From positions 26,209,732 to 26,273,731 of the forward strand of contig OU744449.1 in NCBI GenBank assembly GCA_916610825.1: a stretch of DNA of 64,000 nucleotides. The letters are read 5' to 3'. Source of the DNA: Haliclystus octoradiatus. Its lineage: Eukaryota; Cnidaria; Staurozoa; Stauromedusae; Haliclystidae. The translations under genes were made by a program, and so were the position numbers. Under the pieces are notes generated by a model, which was not told the origin of the DNA, did not search any database, and saw nothing but the letters and a program-made list of their open reading frames with translations. Shown here in pieces: positions 1 to 12,100 of this stretch. Position 1 is the first letter of the stretch, and the number at the start of each line of letters is the position of its first letter.

Positions 1-1375
1 CCTCTTTTTTGCAAAAACCTCCAAATCAGGAAAGCATTCTTGCTTCCTTCTCTCTTAGCAACATTTGTTAAATTCAATGAAGGCTCAAGAAAGATAAAGT
101 TGTATAAAAAGTATATTTTTATTCGCAAATTCTATCACGAGTGAAAATAAAAATCATGATAAGGATGGTATCTGACAAAAAAACAATTGATTTATGCTTC
201 TGCATACTCTAGCTATATTTGTATCAGTGTTGTGCTACCTGCTTGTATTTAAACTTTTTAAATTATGTTAATATAGTATACCTACCTATCATTATCTAAT
301 TTGCTATGGAGTGTTGTACAAAAAAATTCAATTCTATCGGTTGCTTATGATTTTCACATGATGATACCTCAATTATCGTTTTCATCTTTCGTGCCTCTAA
401 TTAATTGCCATAAAGCAATGGATTGTATCAGCTAATTCATAAATCTTTCTTGTTTTTAATTGCCATCTTAATAAAAAACAGTCCAGGAGATTAAACATGC
501 ATTAACTTAAAAAAAATTGAAAAGAGAATGGAAAATTATGTGCCAAAGAATTACTGAAGCATATAACCGCTAAGCAGAATTAATTGTTGGCAACACAGTT
601 AATATTACGAACGGCAATATTTTTCTACGAATTAGCGCACACACTCATAGATAACTACGTTAGTAAATATAACCATCTTACGACGGAATAAATGGATAAA
701 ATTAATTTTAAACATGCTATATATGAGCACTGTAATGAATTGCATGATATAGAAGTCGTATCATTCGTGCTCAATCCGTAGTATTGAGATATTTATATAT
801 ATACTAGAAATGAGTCACCCAAGTTGCCATGGAATGTTGTGGACTGACATACATAGCTAGAAATCAGGACGAGTGTGTTCTTGGTGTGATTGTTGTGTCC
901 TCATGAAATGATGTCAGCATAAATTAGAGTAATTAACATAAATTCTAAGTAATCAATTATATTCTCCTTATATATCTATACCGTAATTATGACGTATGTG
1001 CCAAATGATTAATGTCAGTGAATTTCAAATATAGTTTAGTCTTAATTTCGGCATAAGTAATGACTGATTGTCACCTTGCGACGCTCCAGGGACTATGAAA
1101 CATTTTCAAAAGCATACAAACATAAATCAATCTCCAACATAAAGCAGAAACAGCTGAAAATTCAATATGGATTAAAGCAAATCAGCAATTGTTCTGGTAA
1201 TTTGTTCATTAATTTTACAATGGAAACTTGCAGGTCATACTATGTAGCTATTAGCACCAATAATTTTGAGCCAAACACTATTCAAGTTGGTCACATATGA
1301 CTATTCATAATTGTTGAGATGATTGTATAGGCTATATCGAAGCTAGTTCTGAGCTCATTATTATCATACTACAAG
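1..1375. other. Non-coding sequence upstream of gene A (X1)
   Basis: AT-rich sequence without a convincing ORF; the short ORF at 1076-1300 has no domain and is not supported. It matches 22722-22902 plus 28713-29881 in unit 2. The stretch after about 790 also resembles the region upstream of the Y copy (from 19545), including a shared tract around CAGGACGAGTG, so some promoter sequence may be conserved. Confidence 0.5.
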
Positions 1376-1733
1376 ATGAGATATACATTTCTGAAATTGA
1401 AATGGGCTATTCTCTGTCTTTTAATTTGTTTACAACCAACCACAGGACAATCATCGAGCGCATTATCCACTACGGCGACAGGCGGTGAATATCTTGAGGC
1501 AAAAGAAAGGCAATTTTACACAGCGAAACCGTTTAAAACACATTCCAATACAACGCTTGCAAAATGTTCAATGTTATTAACTGCAAATTCTAATGCTCAG
1601 TCAATGAATACTGTGGGTTCTAATAATACGGATATGACTTGTCAATTGTTTGTAACAAAAACAAAGAAATATTTTGATGAGGAAGGGATGTTGGTGGCGA
1701 AACAGGATTCAACATACTATGAAAAGATTGAAA
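1376..1733 (+). pseudogene. Gene A copy X1, first exon (secreted PAN-like protein); second exon decayed
   Basis: Starts at an ATG preceded by CTACAAG. Residues 1-25 form a signal peptide (hydrophobic run after FLKLKW, ending near TTGQ). Residues 26-119 contain spaced cysteines in a pattern like half of a PAN/apple module (LAKCSML ... DMTCQLF) and several N-glycosylation sequons. The exon ends with a likely phase-1 donor, GAAA|GTAGG at 1733/1734, like the Y copies, where the donor is GTAAG. The matching second exon survives only as a broken remnant at 5070-5377, and gene B and a MITE lie between. I therefore treat this copy as a pseudogene, although exon 1 itself is open. The PAN assignment is by cysteine pattern only. 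Confidence 0.6.
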
Positions 1734-1895
1734 GTAGGAAATTCTATGTATTATTATCTATAAATATTATAATATAGTATAGATATTATATATTTATATT
1801 CTTAAGAGAAGAGATACTCAAAGGTAATAGCTCAATAATGGAATATGTGATTGTTCATTCTGATTTATTGTAATGAGTGCATCACTTCATAATTT

Positions 1896-2953
1896 CCTAA
1901 TTTCCGCGCAGCTCTCCAGTGAGGGCCGAATAAAATTCAAGGTTAAAAAGTGTGCCAGAAACCCAAAATATTATGTGCCCAATCACAGCGCACCTTGGTG
2001 TCACGTGAGTTACAGCCAGGTGTTGGTTGGTCAGCCCTAGGCAAGAGCATCTATCCCGTGTTCCGCTCCATGAAACTGAGAGTCGCTGCACTCGGGCTAG
2101 AGGAATTTCTTACTAAAAGTTGGCCCACCATTTCAGAATTCGGAAATGCTCAATCACATGCGACCATGAGATGACGTGGAGCTGTAAGCCTTCTTGATTG
2201 GTTGACATATCCCTACGTCATGAAGTCTGACTCATCATTTTTTCAATAATATCCAAAATTTCAAAAGTCTGCTTCCATGCTTCGAATCAAAAATATGATG
2301 TGCCCAATCACAGCGCACCTTGGTGTCACGCGAGTTACAGCCAGGAGTTTGTTGGTCAGCCCATCGAAGAACAATACAACGAGGTATGAACAAAAATTGA
2401 AATTTGCTGAATTTATCTATTTTGAATTTCAACATTTGCTAAACAAACTGTCGAAGAAAAATAAAAACGTCAAATTGCAACAGAATTATAAATAATAGAT
2501 TACATTATCTCGAAGGACTGTATGAATGGCCTTTCGTGGTCGTAGAATACAAAGTAAAAGGAGTAAACATCATGTTTTGAGGGAGCGATCGCCATCGTTG
2601 GAAAACTGTAAGCTTTACTTCCGTCGTTTTGAATCATGATTTAAATAATCAAAATCAAAGAAATATTCAAAATCAAGAATCAATTCTCCAACATACAGCA
2701 TTACTCTGATTCAAAATTCCATTTCTCCGTAAATACATAATTAAAAATTGACAATATGACAGACTAAGCGATCGAAATATAAGCTATGAATATGATTCCA
2801 GCAAGTTTGTTTACATTTTTAGTGTTTTATTCACAAACCAGCGCTCGATAGAAAGGTGCGCTGTGATTGGGCACACCATACTTTTGGTTTCTGGCACACT
2901 TTGTAGCCTCAAATTTTATTAGGCCCTCACTGGAGCGCTGCCAGGAAATGAGG
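1896..2953. mobile_element. MITE-like non-autonomous DNA element with about 100-bp inverted ends
   Basis: The left end (around CTCCAGTGAGGGCC at 1914) reappears inverted at 2858-2953. The shared arm continues through a tract containing GTGTGCCAGAAACC and CCAATCACAGCGCACC. An internal direct repeat (about 1965-2045 and 2290-2365) begins with the same CCAATCACAGCGCACC tract, so the element looks compound. It lies downstream of gene A exon 1 and upstream of gene B. There is no coding capacity; the short ORFs inside are incidental. I could not define a target-site duplication. Confidence 0.65.
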
Positions 2954-3126
2954 ACCGTGATAGAATGAGGTTACATTTGCCATATACGAAAAAGCCGTTG
3001 GTAAAGTGGAGTACAGGGGCATGTGACACAGGTCTAGCGAGAGCAGGTGCTCCATTTGAAACCAACTATTGTTGTACAAGAAAATACTTTCAAACAGTTT
3101 GTTCGCTTCTTGAATAAAGGATCGAG

Positions 3127-4168
3127 ATGAATTTTAATTCTCCGTATTCTGTTTTTCTTTATTCATCAGTTGCCGTTATAACTGTTGTCATTGGTTACGT
3201 TGAATCAGGGTTAAAAGATTCAGGATGGTCAGCTCATGGGTGTTCCCCTTCCATATCGACCAGATATCTTACTTTCTACTCTGGCACAGATGCGGATATA
3301 ATCTATGCAGCTTTCGCATTTACAATCGAGGGTATCCCCAAGGAAGCAGTCATATTGAATGCTACAATTTCATTTGATATCGAACAGTTTTCTTCAAGCC
3401 CATTAGATGAGATTCATGTTCATGCAATTGAGAAGCAAAGCTCATCTTCTATGTCCAATTGTATGTATAAAACTGCCCCTCCTTTGGCTTCTATTGAAGA
3501 TAATTTGGAAACTGTCAATAATGGTAAATTACTGGTTAAGAATTTAAGGCCACTTATTGAAGTATTACTTATGAAAGAAACTGGTTCGCTTCTCGAAGAA
3601 GTCACAATCCTTTTTCACAGTGACGAAGTTCATTCTCGTAAACAAATCAAAATGTATGAATATGGAATATCAACTCGTCCGCAGATTACCATTACGTATG
3701 AAGGTATGTAAACGTGGATTACAATAATCGTATCAATCGTTGTTTATCACTACCGTGCCCTAGAATTTTTATGCCGATTGTCTGATTACATTTATTAAGG
3801 TATTCGTTCGGCTACATATAATTAGGTACTTCCCAAGTGGATACGTTTTCGGCTTCGTATTGGCTTGAAATTAACTTAAAATTAACTTAAAGGTTTGAAA
3901 CATCTATTGTTGGCTTTCTGCTAATAAATTTCCAGTTTCAGGCTGTAAAATAAGTACACCTCCAATTGTGATGACCAATACCCACTGCTGTGAGTTACCA
4001 AGATGGTATATTTTTTCAAATTCAAAGGCTTTGACATTTCAAGGGTGTATTATTTCCAGGAAAGCTGCAAATTTCGGGTATTACATAGATTCTCATAATG
4101 ATACAGCACTCTCCGTGGCTCACTTTACCTATCGAAGTGCCTTCCCAGGGTATAACTTTGTGACTTGA
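3127..4168 (+). CDS. Gene B (X1): small secreted protein with DNRLRE-like domain, two exons
   Basis: Exon 1 is 3127-3703 and exon 2 is 3942-4168. The donor G|GTATGT and the acceptor TTTCAG|GC join in phase 1 and give an open frame of 267 residues ending in TGA. Residues 1-27 are a signal peptide. Residues about 35-192 read like a DNRLRE-type beta-sandwich: a GIPKEAVILNATISF strand, an LLVKNLRPLIEVLL segment, and the closing RPQITITYE strand typical of that family. Exon 2 adds about 75 residues with CCELP and a further Cys, of unknown fold. The gene lies between the two exons of the decayed gene A. The equivalent interval in the Y half lacks it but keeps the leader sequence (21035-21185). The domain call is by eye; the gene model is more certain than the function. 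Confidence 0.62.
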
Positions 4169-5069
4169 GGTAAAAGCGACAAACAAATGTTTTTCCAAGC
4201 AAAAACATCAATAAAATTCTACTGACAAAATGAACCTTCTTGCAAAATCAAAGTGCTCAAATGTAAACCAATATAGATCCAATATAGCGAGTAAAGATAA
4301 TATCAAGAAGAGTCTTCAGACTAACACATTTCACAACAAACGCTCACGCTAATGATTTTATTCTGACAACGTTTCGACTGCCAATACAAAATGCCAATAA
4401 CAAGTCTGAAAAATATGATAAAGTTTAACTAATAAGATAAGTATAAATTGTAAGATTAAGATTAGGATTAATCAAATTGAAATTTATTTGATATAAGCAT
4501 AGGGATTAAATTTTATTAAATTAACATGAATACCTCAATCTCAGTCCTAGTTTTTGACTTGGGAATGGCCTTTTTTTGAAGTCGAAAAGTTGCCGAAAGA
4601 AAACAATTGGCGTTGGCATTTGTTATGAAATAAATATATCATATCTTGAAAATATTCTATGCAGGAGAAAATCAAGGGATAAAGTCAATCTCCTCGGAGT
4701 CTTCTGACTTCCTGATGATGATTCCTGAACTTAATTCACGTTCTCTAATTGCTTGCCTCTTGTGCGCCATAATAGTTCTTGCTTTTAATTACCATTCCAG
4801 CTACACCAGTCTAACAGATTTACATGCATTTACTTAACATAATAACAAACACCATGGATTTATAAATTGTGCACCAAAAACATACTGAAGTATGTCAATG
4901 ATTGGAATATTAACGTTGGAAACATAGTTAGCGGTTAGTGACTGGTAATTAAATAATACGAATAAGAAAACACCTACATCAATGTTGGTGCATTAATTTA
5001 TACAATCACATAGATGTCTTACGATGGAATATATGGATATAATAGATTAAGAATATGAATTATTATCGA
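4169..5069. other. Non-coding interval
   Basis: AT-rich sequence between gene B and the gene A exon 2 remnant. The short ORF at 4646-4837 has no recognisable domain and its unit 2 counterpart is only a parallel copy. I see nothing else supported here. Confidence 0.4.
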
Positions 5070-5377
5070 AGTGGTTGGCATATTTGCAATTCTGCTGAGT
5101 CTGTTAAAATGCGATTTGGATGCTATATTTGGAATAATACAAGTGACACATAAATATTGTGAACGAATTTCGTGGTGATACTAATTGTGTCGCATGCTGA
5201 ATTTAATGATTTCGACAAAAATTGTAACTCCACATCATTCCTGTCTACTTCTGTCAGTTTTCTTTTGGTGTATGGTTCAACGTACTCATTCTGGTACTTA
5301 GTACTGACCTTACTGATAGGATGTTTACCAGTTACAGACAGACTTCAATTGAAATGTTGGTAAAATTAATACTTTAG
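5070..5377 (+). pseudogene. Decayed second exon of gene A (X1)
   Basis: The sequence from AGTGGTTGG through AAAATGCGATTTGGATG, and a later stretch encoding STSFLSTS and YGSTYSFWY, aligns with exon 2 of the Y copies (21451-21875). The first part of the exon is missing, the middle carries frame breaks and stops, and the last codons before TAG are recognisable. The same damage is present in unit 2 (33624-33931), so the decay preceded the unit duplication. Confidence 0.75.
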
Positions 5378-5900
5378 GATACAATGACAATGAAGATAAT
5401 GAAACTATTGATACGAAATCGATACAAAGTTGATCAATATATTCTTTCCAAGCATATAAAATTTCATGGGATCCTTCACCTTATTATGTATTAATTATGC
5501 TGAGCCTGCAATTCACATACAAATATTGGGGCATTTCTAAATGCTGAAACAATAGTTAATTATATTACTTTCACAATTAAACTGTATTTCATAATAACAT
5601 ATATGTTTTTGGTATAAGAAACATACTTGAGCATTTTCGACTGACGTACAAAAAAATGCACACTATTTATGCACGCAATAGTTTTATGGACTTCATTTGG
5701 ATCAATATTATTGATATATGTAATTTATAATTTAATAAATGGCTTGTAATCAGTGGTTATACAGCAGTCTTTTTTGGGGTATGTCTGATAATATGTCTAT
5801 CTCATATCTAGAAGTATAATTATTTGTTGGCAACACAAATATACTTATGAAAAAAGTATCTTGTGAAAAAAAGGTTTTAGCTTATTAAAATCCTGAGAAA

Positions 5901-5935
<35 letters not shown>

Positions 5936-6859
5936 TATGTTTGTACGAAAGAACGCCCACGCTCATCAAATATTACATTAATTAATACAATCATATAAAT
6001 TTCTGTTACTATTACATACTGTTGTCTTTGATGTTTGTTATCAAATGCTTCAAGGAAGAAGCTACTCATCAAATCATATAAATGTCTTACAATTGAATAA
6101 ATGGATAAATTAAAATATATTAGATTATGCTATAATATGATCAATGTAATAAATTACATCGTAGCGTGAGCATCGCGCCAAATGGCGTTTGAGCCGCAAA
6201 TTTGTCACCTGTTTTGAGCAAATGTATGCCAATTTTGAGATAAAATATCGATCTAACTTCATTTATGCTATTTCTATTGATCCCGTGACTTTTAATATGA
6301 AAGATTAACATGAAAATACAGCTCTAAATCGATGTCTTACCTTCTGATTAATTAAGTTGACCATTGCACAGCGAGTGTAAACATTTGCAATTCAAATTCT
6401 TCAATGGCTTTTTAGTACGGGGTCATAAAAAGGCTGTAAAGATCTATGACAATTTCTGGAACAGTTAATTTTTAGAATAGCTATGAAGCGCGTGACTATA
6501 TGATTCGAATGCCCATGCTTTTCTCTTTCTGTGCATATGATCATTTATAATGTTACAAATCAAACCACCATTGCAAAAGCAAAATAATAACTAACTTATA
6601 GTTTCGCCGGTAATTAATAGGGGATTTTACGACTTTATTCCCCATGTTAAAATTGTGTAAAAAATCATATTGCGAGTTTTAAATATGACTTGTTCAATAA
6701 CATGGATATAAGAAGTAAATCATGTTATTTTTTGAACGATGTGGCCTTTCCAAATGGCCTCTGTTCTTCATTAATGATCATTTTAGCAGAGGTTAGATTA
6801 ATGCCCCAATTTTTGGGGCCAATAACACAACATTTCATGTTATTATTGTCTTTGCATAG
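5378..6859. other. Non-coding interval with a short (ATG)n microsatellite
   Basis: No supported gene. A run of eleven ATG triplets lies at about 5901-5933; unit 2 has a shorter run near 34459-34484, so the tract has changed length since duplication. The region just after 5377 resembles the 3' flank of the Y gene A copies. Confidence 0.5.
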
Positions 6860-7090
6860 GTATGTGCTGATCGATGCAAATAAAGTAACAGTCTCATTTT
6901 CATTAACCTCTTATTCATGTAACATGTTAAATAATGATATACTGTGAATTATGAAATAGACATTCCTCTGTGAGACATTAACTTGATTAGATCTCTTACA
7001 ACGTTATTAAATCTTTGTTGATTTGTCTTGTCTTTAATATACAAACTTATGATGCAGAATGAATCATATATTATACAAATGCCTTCTACA
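6860..7090 (+). repeat. 5' LTR remnant (last 231 bp), gypsy copy 1
   Basis: Matches 18349-18579 along its whole length, beginning GTATGTGCTGATCG and ending CTTCTACA. Sequence to the left does not match the upstream part of the 3' LTR (17927-18348), so this LTR is truncated or replaced at its left side. The unit 2 copy is truncated at the same base. Confidence 0.85.
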
Positions 7091-7092
7091 AA

Positions 7093-7109
7093 TGGTGACC
7101 CCGACGTGA
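7093..7109 (+). promoter_or_regulatory. Primer-binding site complementary to tRNA-Trp
   Basis: TGGTGACCCCGACGTGA lies two bases after the LTR end. It is the reverse complement of the 3' end of metazoan tRNA-Trp including CCA, the primer reported for the CsRn1 family. The first gag ATG (7109-7111) overlaps its last base, and the gag frame stays open leftward through the site into the LTR. Confidence 0.85.
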
Positions 7110-7954
7110 TGATACCGCGAAGACAAAATTCAACTCCAATTATAAATCACGAGGAATCACTTCAATCACAGAAAACGATCAACGTTGTCAGTGCACCAAT
7201 GAAACTGCCACCATTTCACCGGACGCATATTTCTTTTAGGTTTGAACAAATTGAAAGCATGTTTGCATTAAGGAGAGTTACGGCCGAGATATCCAAATAT
7301 CACTATGTTATTGATGAGTTACCACCTGACGTTGGACCTCTGGTAGTCATCTAAGAATCAAATGCAGCTGATATTGACAAACCTTATACAAAGTTAAAAG
7401 CTTCACTAAAGCAAATGTTTGGTAAGACGAAGCAGCAGCGCCTTCAAGAGGCACTCAGTGAGATTTCCTTGGAAGGTTTGAAACCTTCTATTTGTGCATT
7501 AAAGATCAGAAAGTCTCTTTTAGCCTCTGGGATTAAGGACGAGGATAGCTTAGTTCACCATCGCCTTATGAGTGCCCTGCCACCTCAAATTAGAAATATA
7601 TTATTGGCTCAGGTTCATTTACCCTCCACAGATTTTTTATTAATTGCAGATACAATCTGGAATTCTGCCCGTTTTGAAACGGTCCAGGCTGTTTCGCAAC
7701 CGCCTATGTTGCATGTGGATGCAATTTCACACTCATCCCGCCGTGACAGTTCCTCTCATGACGTTGATAAATCTGTAGTCCGAGGTTTCTATAGAGATCA
7801 ACCACCTGTCATTTGCCGCTCACATTTATATTTCGCTGACAAGGCAAAGCAATGCACCCGCTGGTGCAAATGGCCCGGGACTAAACCTCCTTTTGATCGC
7901 TCATCTTCCCCCACTGGTTCACGTTCTATCTCCCCTGTCCCTGGAAACTCGTAA
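7109..7954 (+). pseudogene. gag: gag of gypsy copy 1 (broken)
   Basis: Encodes a capsid-like protein (QIESMFALRRV, LPPDVG, LASGIKDEDSLVHH, LPPQIRNILL) and near its end a CHCC knuckle (CRSH ... C...C). A TAA at 7352-7354 interrupts it; copy 2 has an open codon there. One codon is also missing at about 7576 compared with copy 2. The end carries an SPTGSRSISPVPG tail before the stop, after which the protease continues in another frame. Confidence 0.82.
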
Positions 7955-8338
7955 GTCACGTCGAGTCCCTTACTCGACGTGGCAAATGTTTATATGTTAC
8001 AGGGAAAGTTCCCTATTTACCTCCGTTAGCATTTTTAATTGACACAGGCTCGGCTGTTTCCATTTTCTTAGTTCTGTCGTTAAATCATTAAATATTCCGT
8101 TTTCATCTTCTAATTTATCTCTTATTTCGGCATCCGGACGTTCTATTAATATCGACGGCGAAATTCTTACGGATATCAGTATCCCACGATTGCGCCGTTG
8201 TTTTCAACATTGTTTTGTCATTGCCGACGTTACCCAGCCCATTTTAGGCATCGATTTTTTACAACACTATAAAATGGTTGTTAGCTGTGCTGCTACCACC
8301 TTGACAGACAACATGACGTCATTATCCACCTCATTGTG
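7955..8338 (+). pseudogene. Retroviral-type aspartic protease region of gypsy copy 1 (broken)
   Basis: In a frame shifted relative to gag, the sequence encodes PPLAFLIDTGSAVS, the catalytic DTG loop. A stop near 8090 interrupts the domain; it is shared with copy 2. Downstream, in yet another frame, comes VTQPILGIDFLQHY, the usual end of a gypsy protease. The last three bases, GTG at 8336-8338, are the target site of the inserted DNA transposon. Confidence 0.75.
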
Positions 8339-8360
8339 TAGTAGGGGAGCCAGGAGCAAA
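8339..8360 (+). repeat. Left terminal inverted repeat of the Academ-like element
   Basis: Exact inverse of 14979-15000. Inside it the two ends stay similar (shared GCAAATTGTGATACTAGCAT, then a TGTGACCC tract and a GACGTCA box), consistent with long imperfect inverted ends. Confidence 0.95.
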
Positions 8361-9176
8361 GAAACCGCAAATTGTGATACTAGCATAATTTTAGGCTTAA
8401 TCGAAAGGGAATTGAATGCTTTATCGATATAGGGTGTGACCCTTTTAAAATAATTAGTAATTTCGGCAAAATATGTAGTTCCTTACATTCATGACGTCAT
8501 AACGAATCGTAACGAATGTGGTTACATTATTATAGAGTAAATTTTTGATTTAACAAACAAAAATCTATTATATGAATTGAATATGCTACAAATGATCAAT
8601 AAAAGTAAAAATATGTCTATAGCAATATAGTTAAAGCATTAAAAAGTCATGCAATCCTTGCGCATGCGCATTACATAATCAGTCAAAGTTAGCGATGATT
8701 GCCATATTATAACAACGGTACAATTGAATGTATATTTACTGTTGTAATATTTTATACTTTTAACCCAATGAACTAATATTACAGTCTATAAAATAGAAAC
8801 TTTATCGATCAACTGAGATACGCGTAGTATAGATTGCCAATGTAAACGTAAAATTTTCAAAGCTATCAAATATAAATTTAATGCTGTATATTCTATGTAA
8901 CATTATGTAAAAACCGAGATGTATATCCAACATAGGAAATGAGTTCGTTGTAATAGTCTATAGCTGATAACCATATAATTATAAGTTTTCAATAGAAGGA
9001 AATCTTCTAATTTCGGATTAAGAATAGCATAGCTATTTTCTAGAATCCCATTTTGATGAAAATCGTAAATTATACTTAAGCAATATCAATTGAGTAACTA
9101 TATTTTCTTGATCATAAGATGATGACGATGATAAATAAAATGTTTTTAAAAGTTTATAATTTACAAGAGTTGATTA
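8361..9176. other. Subterminal non-coding region of the Academ-like element (3' of its ORF)
   Basis: AT-rich, no ORF. It contains TGACGTCAT at about 8500 and the palindrome TGCGCATGCGCA near 8663, which matches the NRF-1 consensus; a related GCATGCGCA sits near 14658 on the other side. The ORF stop is at 9177-9179. Confidence 0.5.
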
Positions 9177-12100
9177 CTAACTGGTACTATCCGTACATCC
9201 TCCTTTACAGTTTTTACATAATTTTGTACAATTCAAATTTGCTTTGCGGCATCCACATCTATTCTCTTGGCAGCCGTTTTTAAGGTTGCATGAGCATTTT
9301 ATAAGCTCCCGACAAGCATTTGCTATTGGCAGTAGATTGGACCAGAGCGGTGTAAGGCTATCTTTCTCCATTTTCCAGCCCCAAAGTAATGGGCTTGGGT
9401 ACGCTGGCTCGGCAATCAAGGACTGGGCCCACACATGTCCGCTCTGATAAGCTGAGCGGTATATATGCTGCAGCAAAGCTGAAGAAGAGGGTGGCATATT
9501 ATCGATTTGCCTGTTTTTTGAGGTAAATAGTTCTTCTCTAGCTTTGTTTACTTTTAAAATACCAGACGTCGAAGCATATAAAATAACAATGAAACGTTCA
9601 AGAAGGTTGCAAATGCTTTCCATTGGAAGAGTTGCACAGGGTTGAGAAATGAAAATAAATGCATCTGTTGAATCAGCGAATGCAAGCCATGCATTCCAAC
9701 CAGATCTTTTACCTTTGCCAGAGAAAAATGAAGTTGTATCACATCCCGTTAAGGAGTGGAAACCAATAAGCGCCAGTGACTTATTTTCTCCCAGAGAAAA
9801 GGCTATGTCGTCGACAGAAATAAGTGTACGATGCTTTCCCACTCCAAAATCAATCCAAAAAGTATCTAAACCCTCTTTTCTCAATTGAAAATACAGACTA
9901 ACAGCCAAAACCAATACGTCAGTATCGACTGTCCTTACTAAAATATTTGATTTCCCTTCTCTAACCGCATCTAATACATGTAAAAATATCCTGGTGTCTG
10001 CTTCTTCTTGACTACATGTCAACAGTTTAGTATTCGAGATCGCAGAGTTTTTAATAATCTTTTCTTCGTAAGTGGAAATAAAGACAACATTTGAAATATG
10101 ATTAATGCAAAATTCTGCAATTCCCTTGAACAATTCTTCTTTATTTACAGAATTTCGTAAAAATTCTTGCCAATTCCTTGGAAGTTTATAATTTTCGCTA
10201 ACTTGTCTTCTTGCTCCGTGTCCGCGAGAAGATCTCATCGAAGCCTTCAAGCTTACTTCAAAATATCTGTCCCAGATAAAATCTACTCTAGACAGGTTCA
10301 ACCAGCTTATTTGGCTTTGGACATATGGAAGAAACACGTGTTTGTAATATTCCCCAAATGTTTTCTCGGTTTTTGGAATTAAGAAATTGACTATCGCAGC
10401 ACCGTCATAAAATGCAGCGTCAATTAAAGGTTTGCTGAAATTGAATTCCGTTTTGCTGAATGACTTCAAAATTGTTGCCAGCTCAGACTTTGAGCCTTGG
10501 CGAATAGTACCATTGTTATTAGCAAGTGATGGCGGAAAGGGATGGTTCTCATGTCGGAAAAATACCTCCATGTCAATATCTCTCGTTTTACCAACTACAA
10601 ATAGTCTGCTGAATAAATTGATATCAGCTTTCATATTTTTTACTAACAAATCAGAGCGAGTGGGAGCTTTGATAGTTGAGCTGAATAGTGTTAATTTATT
10701 TTGCTTAATGCTTGTAGAAAAGGGCACTTCATTAGTCTCCAATCTTTCTTTGACAAATTTTTTCAGGCATTCTTTTCCTGTATTCTCTATTATGTAAAGA
10801 GAATTTACAGCCTCTTGCGGTTTTATTATTCTGCTATCAAGGACAATGAGATCAGCAGTATCTTCAAGAAATGGATTTCCAAAGTGAGAAAATGCGGAAA
10901 CTAAATTAGTGACATTTTGATGGAACGTCTTCTGCATAGATTGGTATTGATTGTGATGCATCAATTTCTGTTTATTTTCTGTTACATTTTCAAACTCAGC
11001 CAGTAGACGAGAAATTTCAGGACCACAAACAATGAAACGTTTAAGCGCACTAGGGTCATCAAATAAACCAACTGCACCCCCTCTTCCTTTCACCAACTTG
11101 TTGTTCCATTCATGGGCGTGGTCAATGCCTACAGAAGAAAACGGTCTCTTGGTTTTATTCACAGTAAAAGCACCATCACAAAAAGCTTTGTAAATCGATG
11201 GATGCTTTTCTGATAAGCATCGTAGATCTCCCAAATGTACTGGAAGCCATCGTGCATAATTGTGGTGGTCTAGAGCAAAGAACCATGGTGCCATTGCTTG
11301 CATTGTATCAACATATAATTCAAAATCCATTTCTCTGAGAGATCTTACAAACATTAATAAAAGTAGTTCAAGATTATAGATCATCAACCAAAAGTAAAAT
11401 GTTGGAGACTTTATCACCATTGATTTTTTCCATTCTTCAAAGTTTATATCACAGTCATTAAAGGCGTCTGATAATTTATAGGCAGTAAAGAGAAGTTTAT
11501 GCAGAGCTACAACAGTAGTTTCGTGAGCAAAACGTGTTTTTGCGATATGTGCAACTTTAATAAAGGAATCAGCTGTACCAGAGGATGTACATGTGGATTC
11601 AATTAAAGCTGATGTCCACCCACTTCCATCTAACAACTTTCCAATGAGATGCATAAAAGCTTGCTCGATATGTAAAGCACCAAGAATAATAAAAAATCGA
11701 CTTTCGTCATAAACTGTTATTGTATTATTCCATTGAAAAAGTTTGGAACTTGCATAAAGTGGTTGATCTACAGCCATAACTGGAATCTGATTTTCATTTA
11801 GATATTGAGTCGATTTTATAATGATATCCATACCATGTTTTATCATGGCAATTGATTTCGAATCTTCAAAGAACAAAGGTAAAAGAGAAACTATTGATTT
11901 ATTAATAATAGTGTCTTGAGTTCGATCAGCATGATATGAAGACCAGGTTACATCAAGTTTATTGTTATCTTCTTCATAAATTTGAGCGTGCTCACACCAG
12001 CTCATTTCCATCAACAAGTTTTTTTCAAGACTACTTAGAGGTGCATCTAACCACTTTTTGCACAACAATGGCATAGGTGGAGTTCTAGTTTTGAGAATAG

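Noticed and set aside
3942..4168. TGF-beta-like cystine-knot domain in gene B exon 2
   Set aside because: The CC and WYIF residues look suggestive, but the remaining conserved cysteines and spacing are missing, and exon 1 fits a DNRLRE-like domain better than a propeptide.
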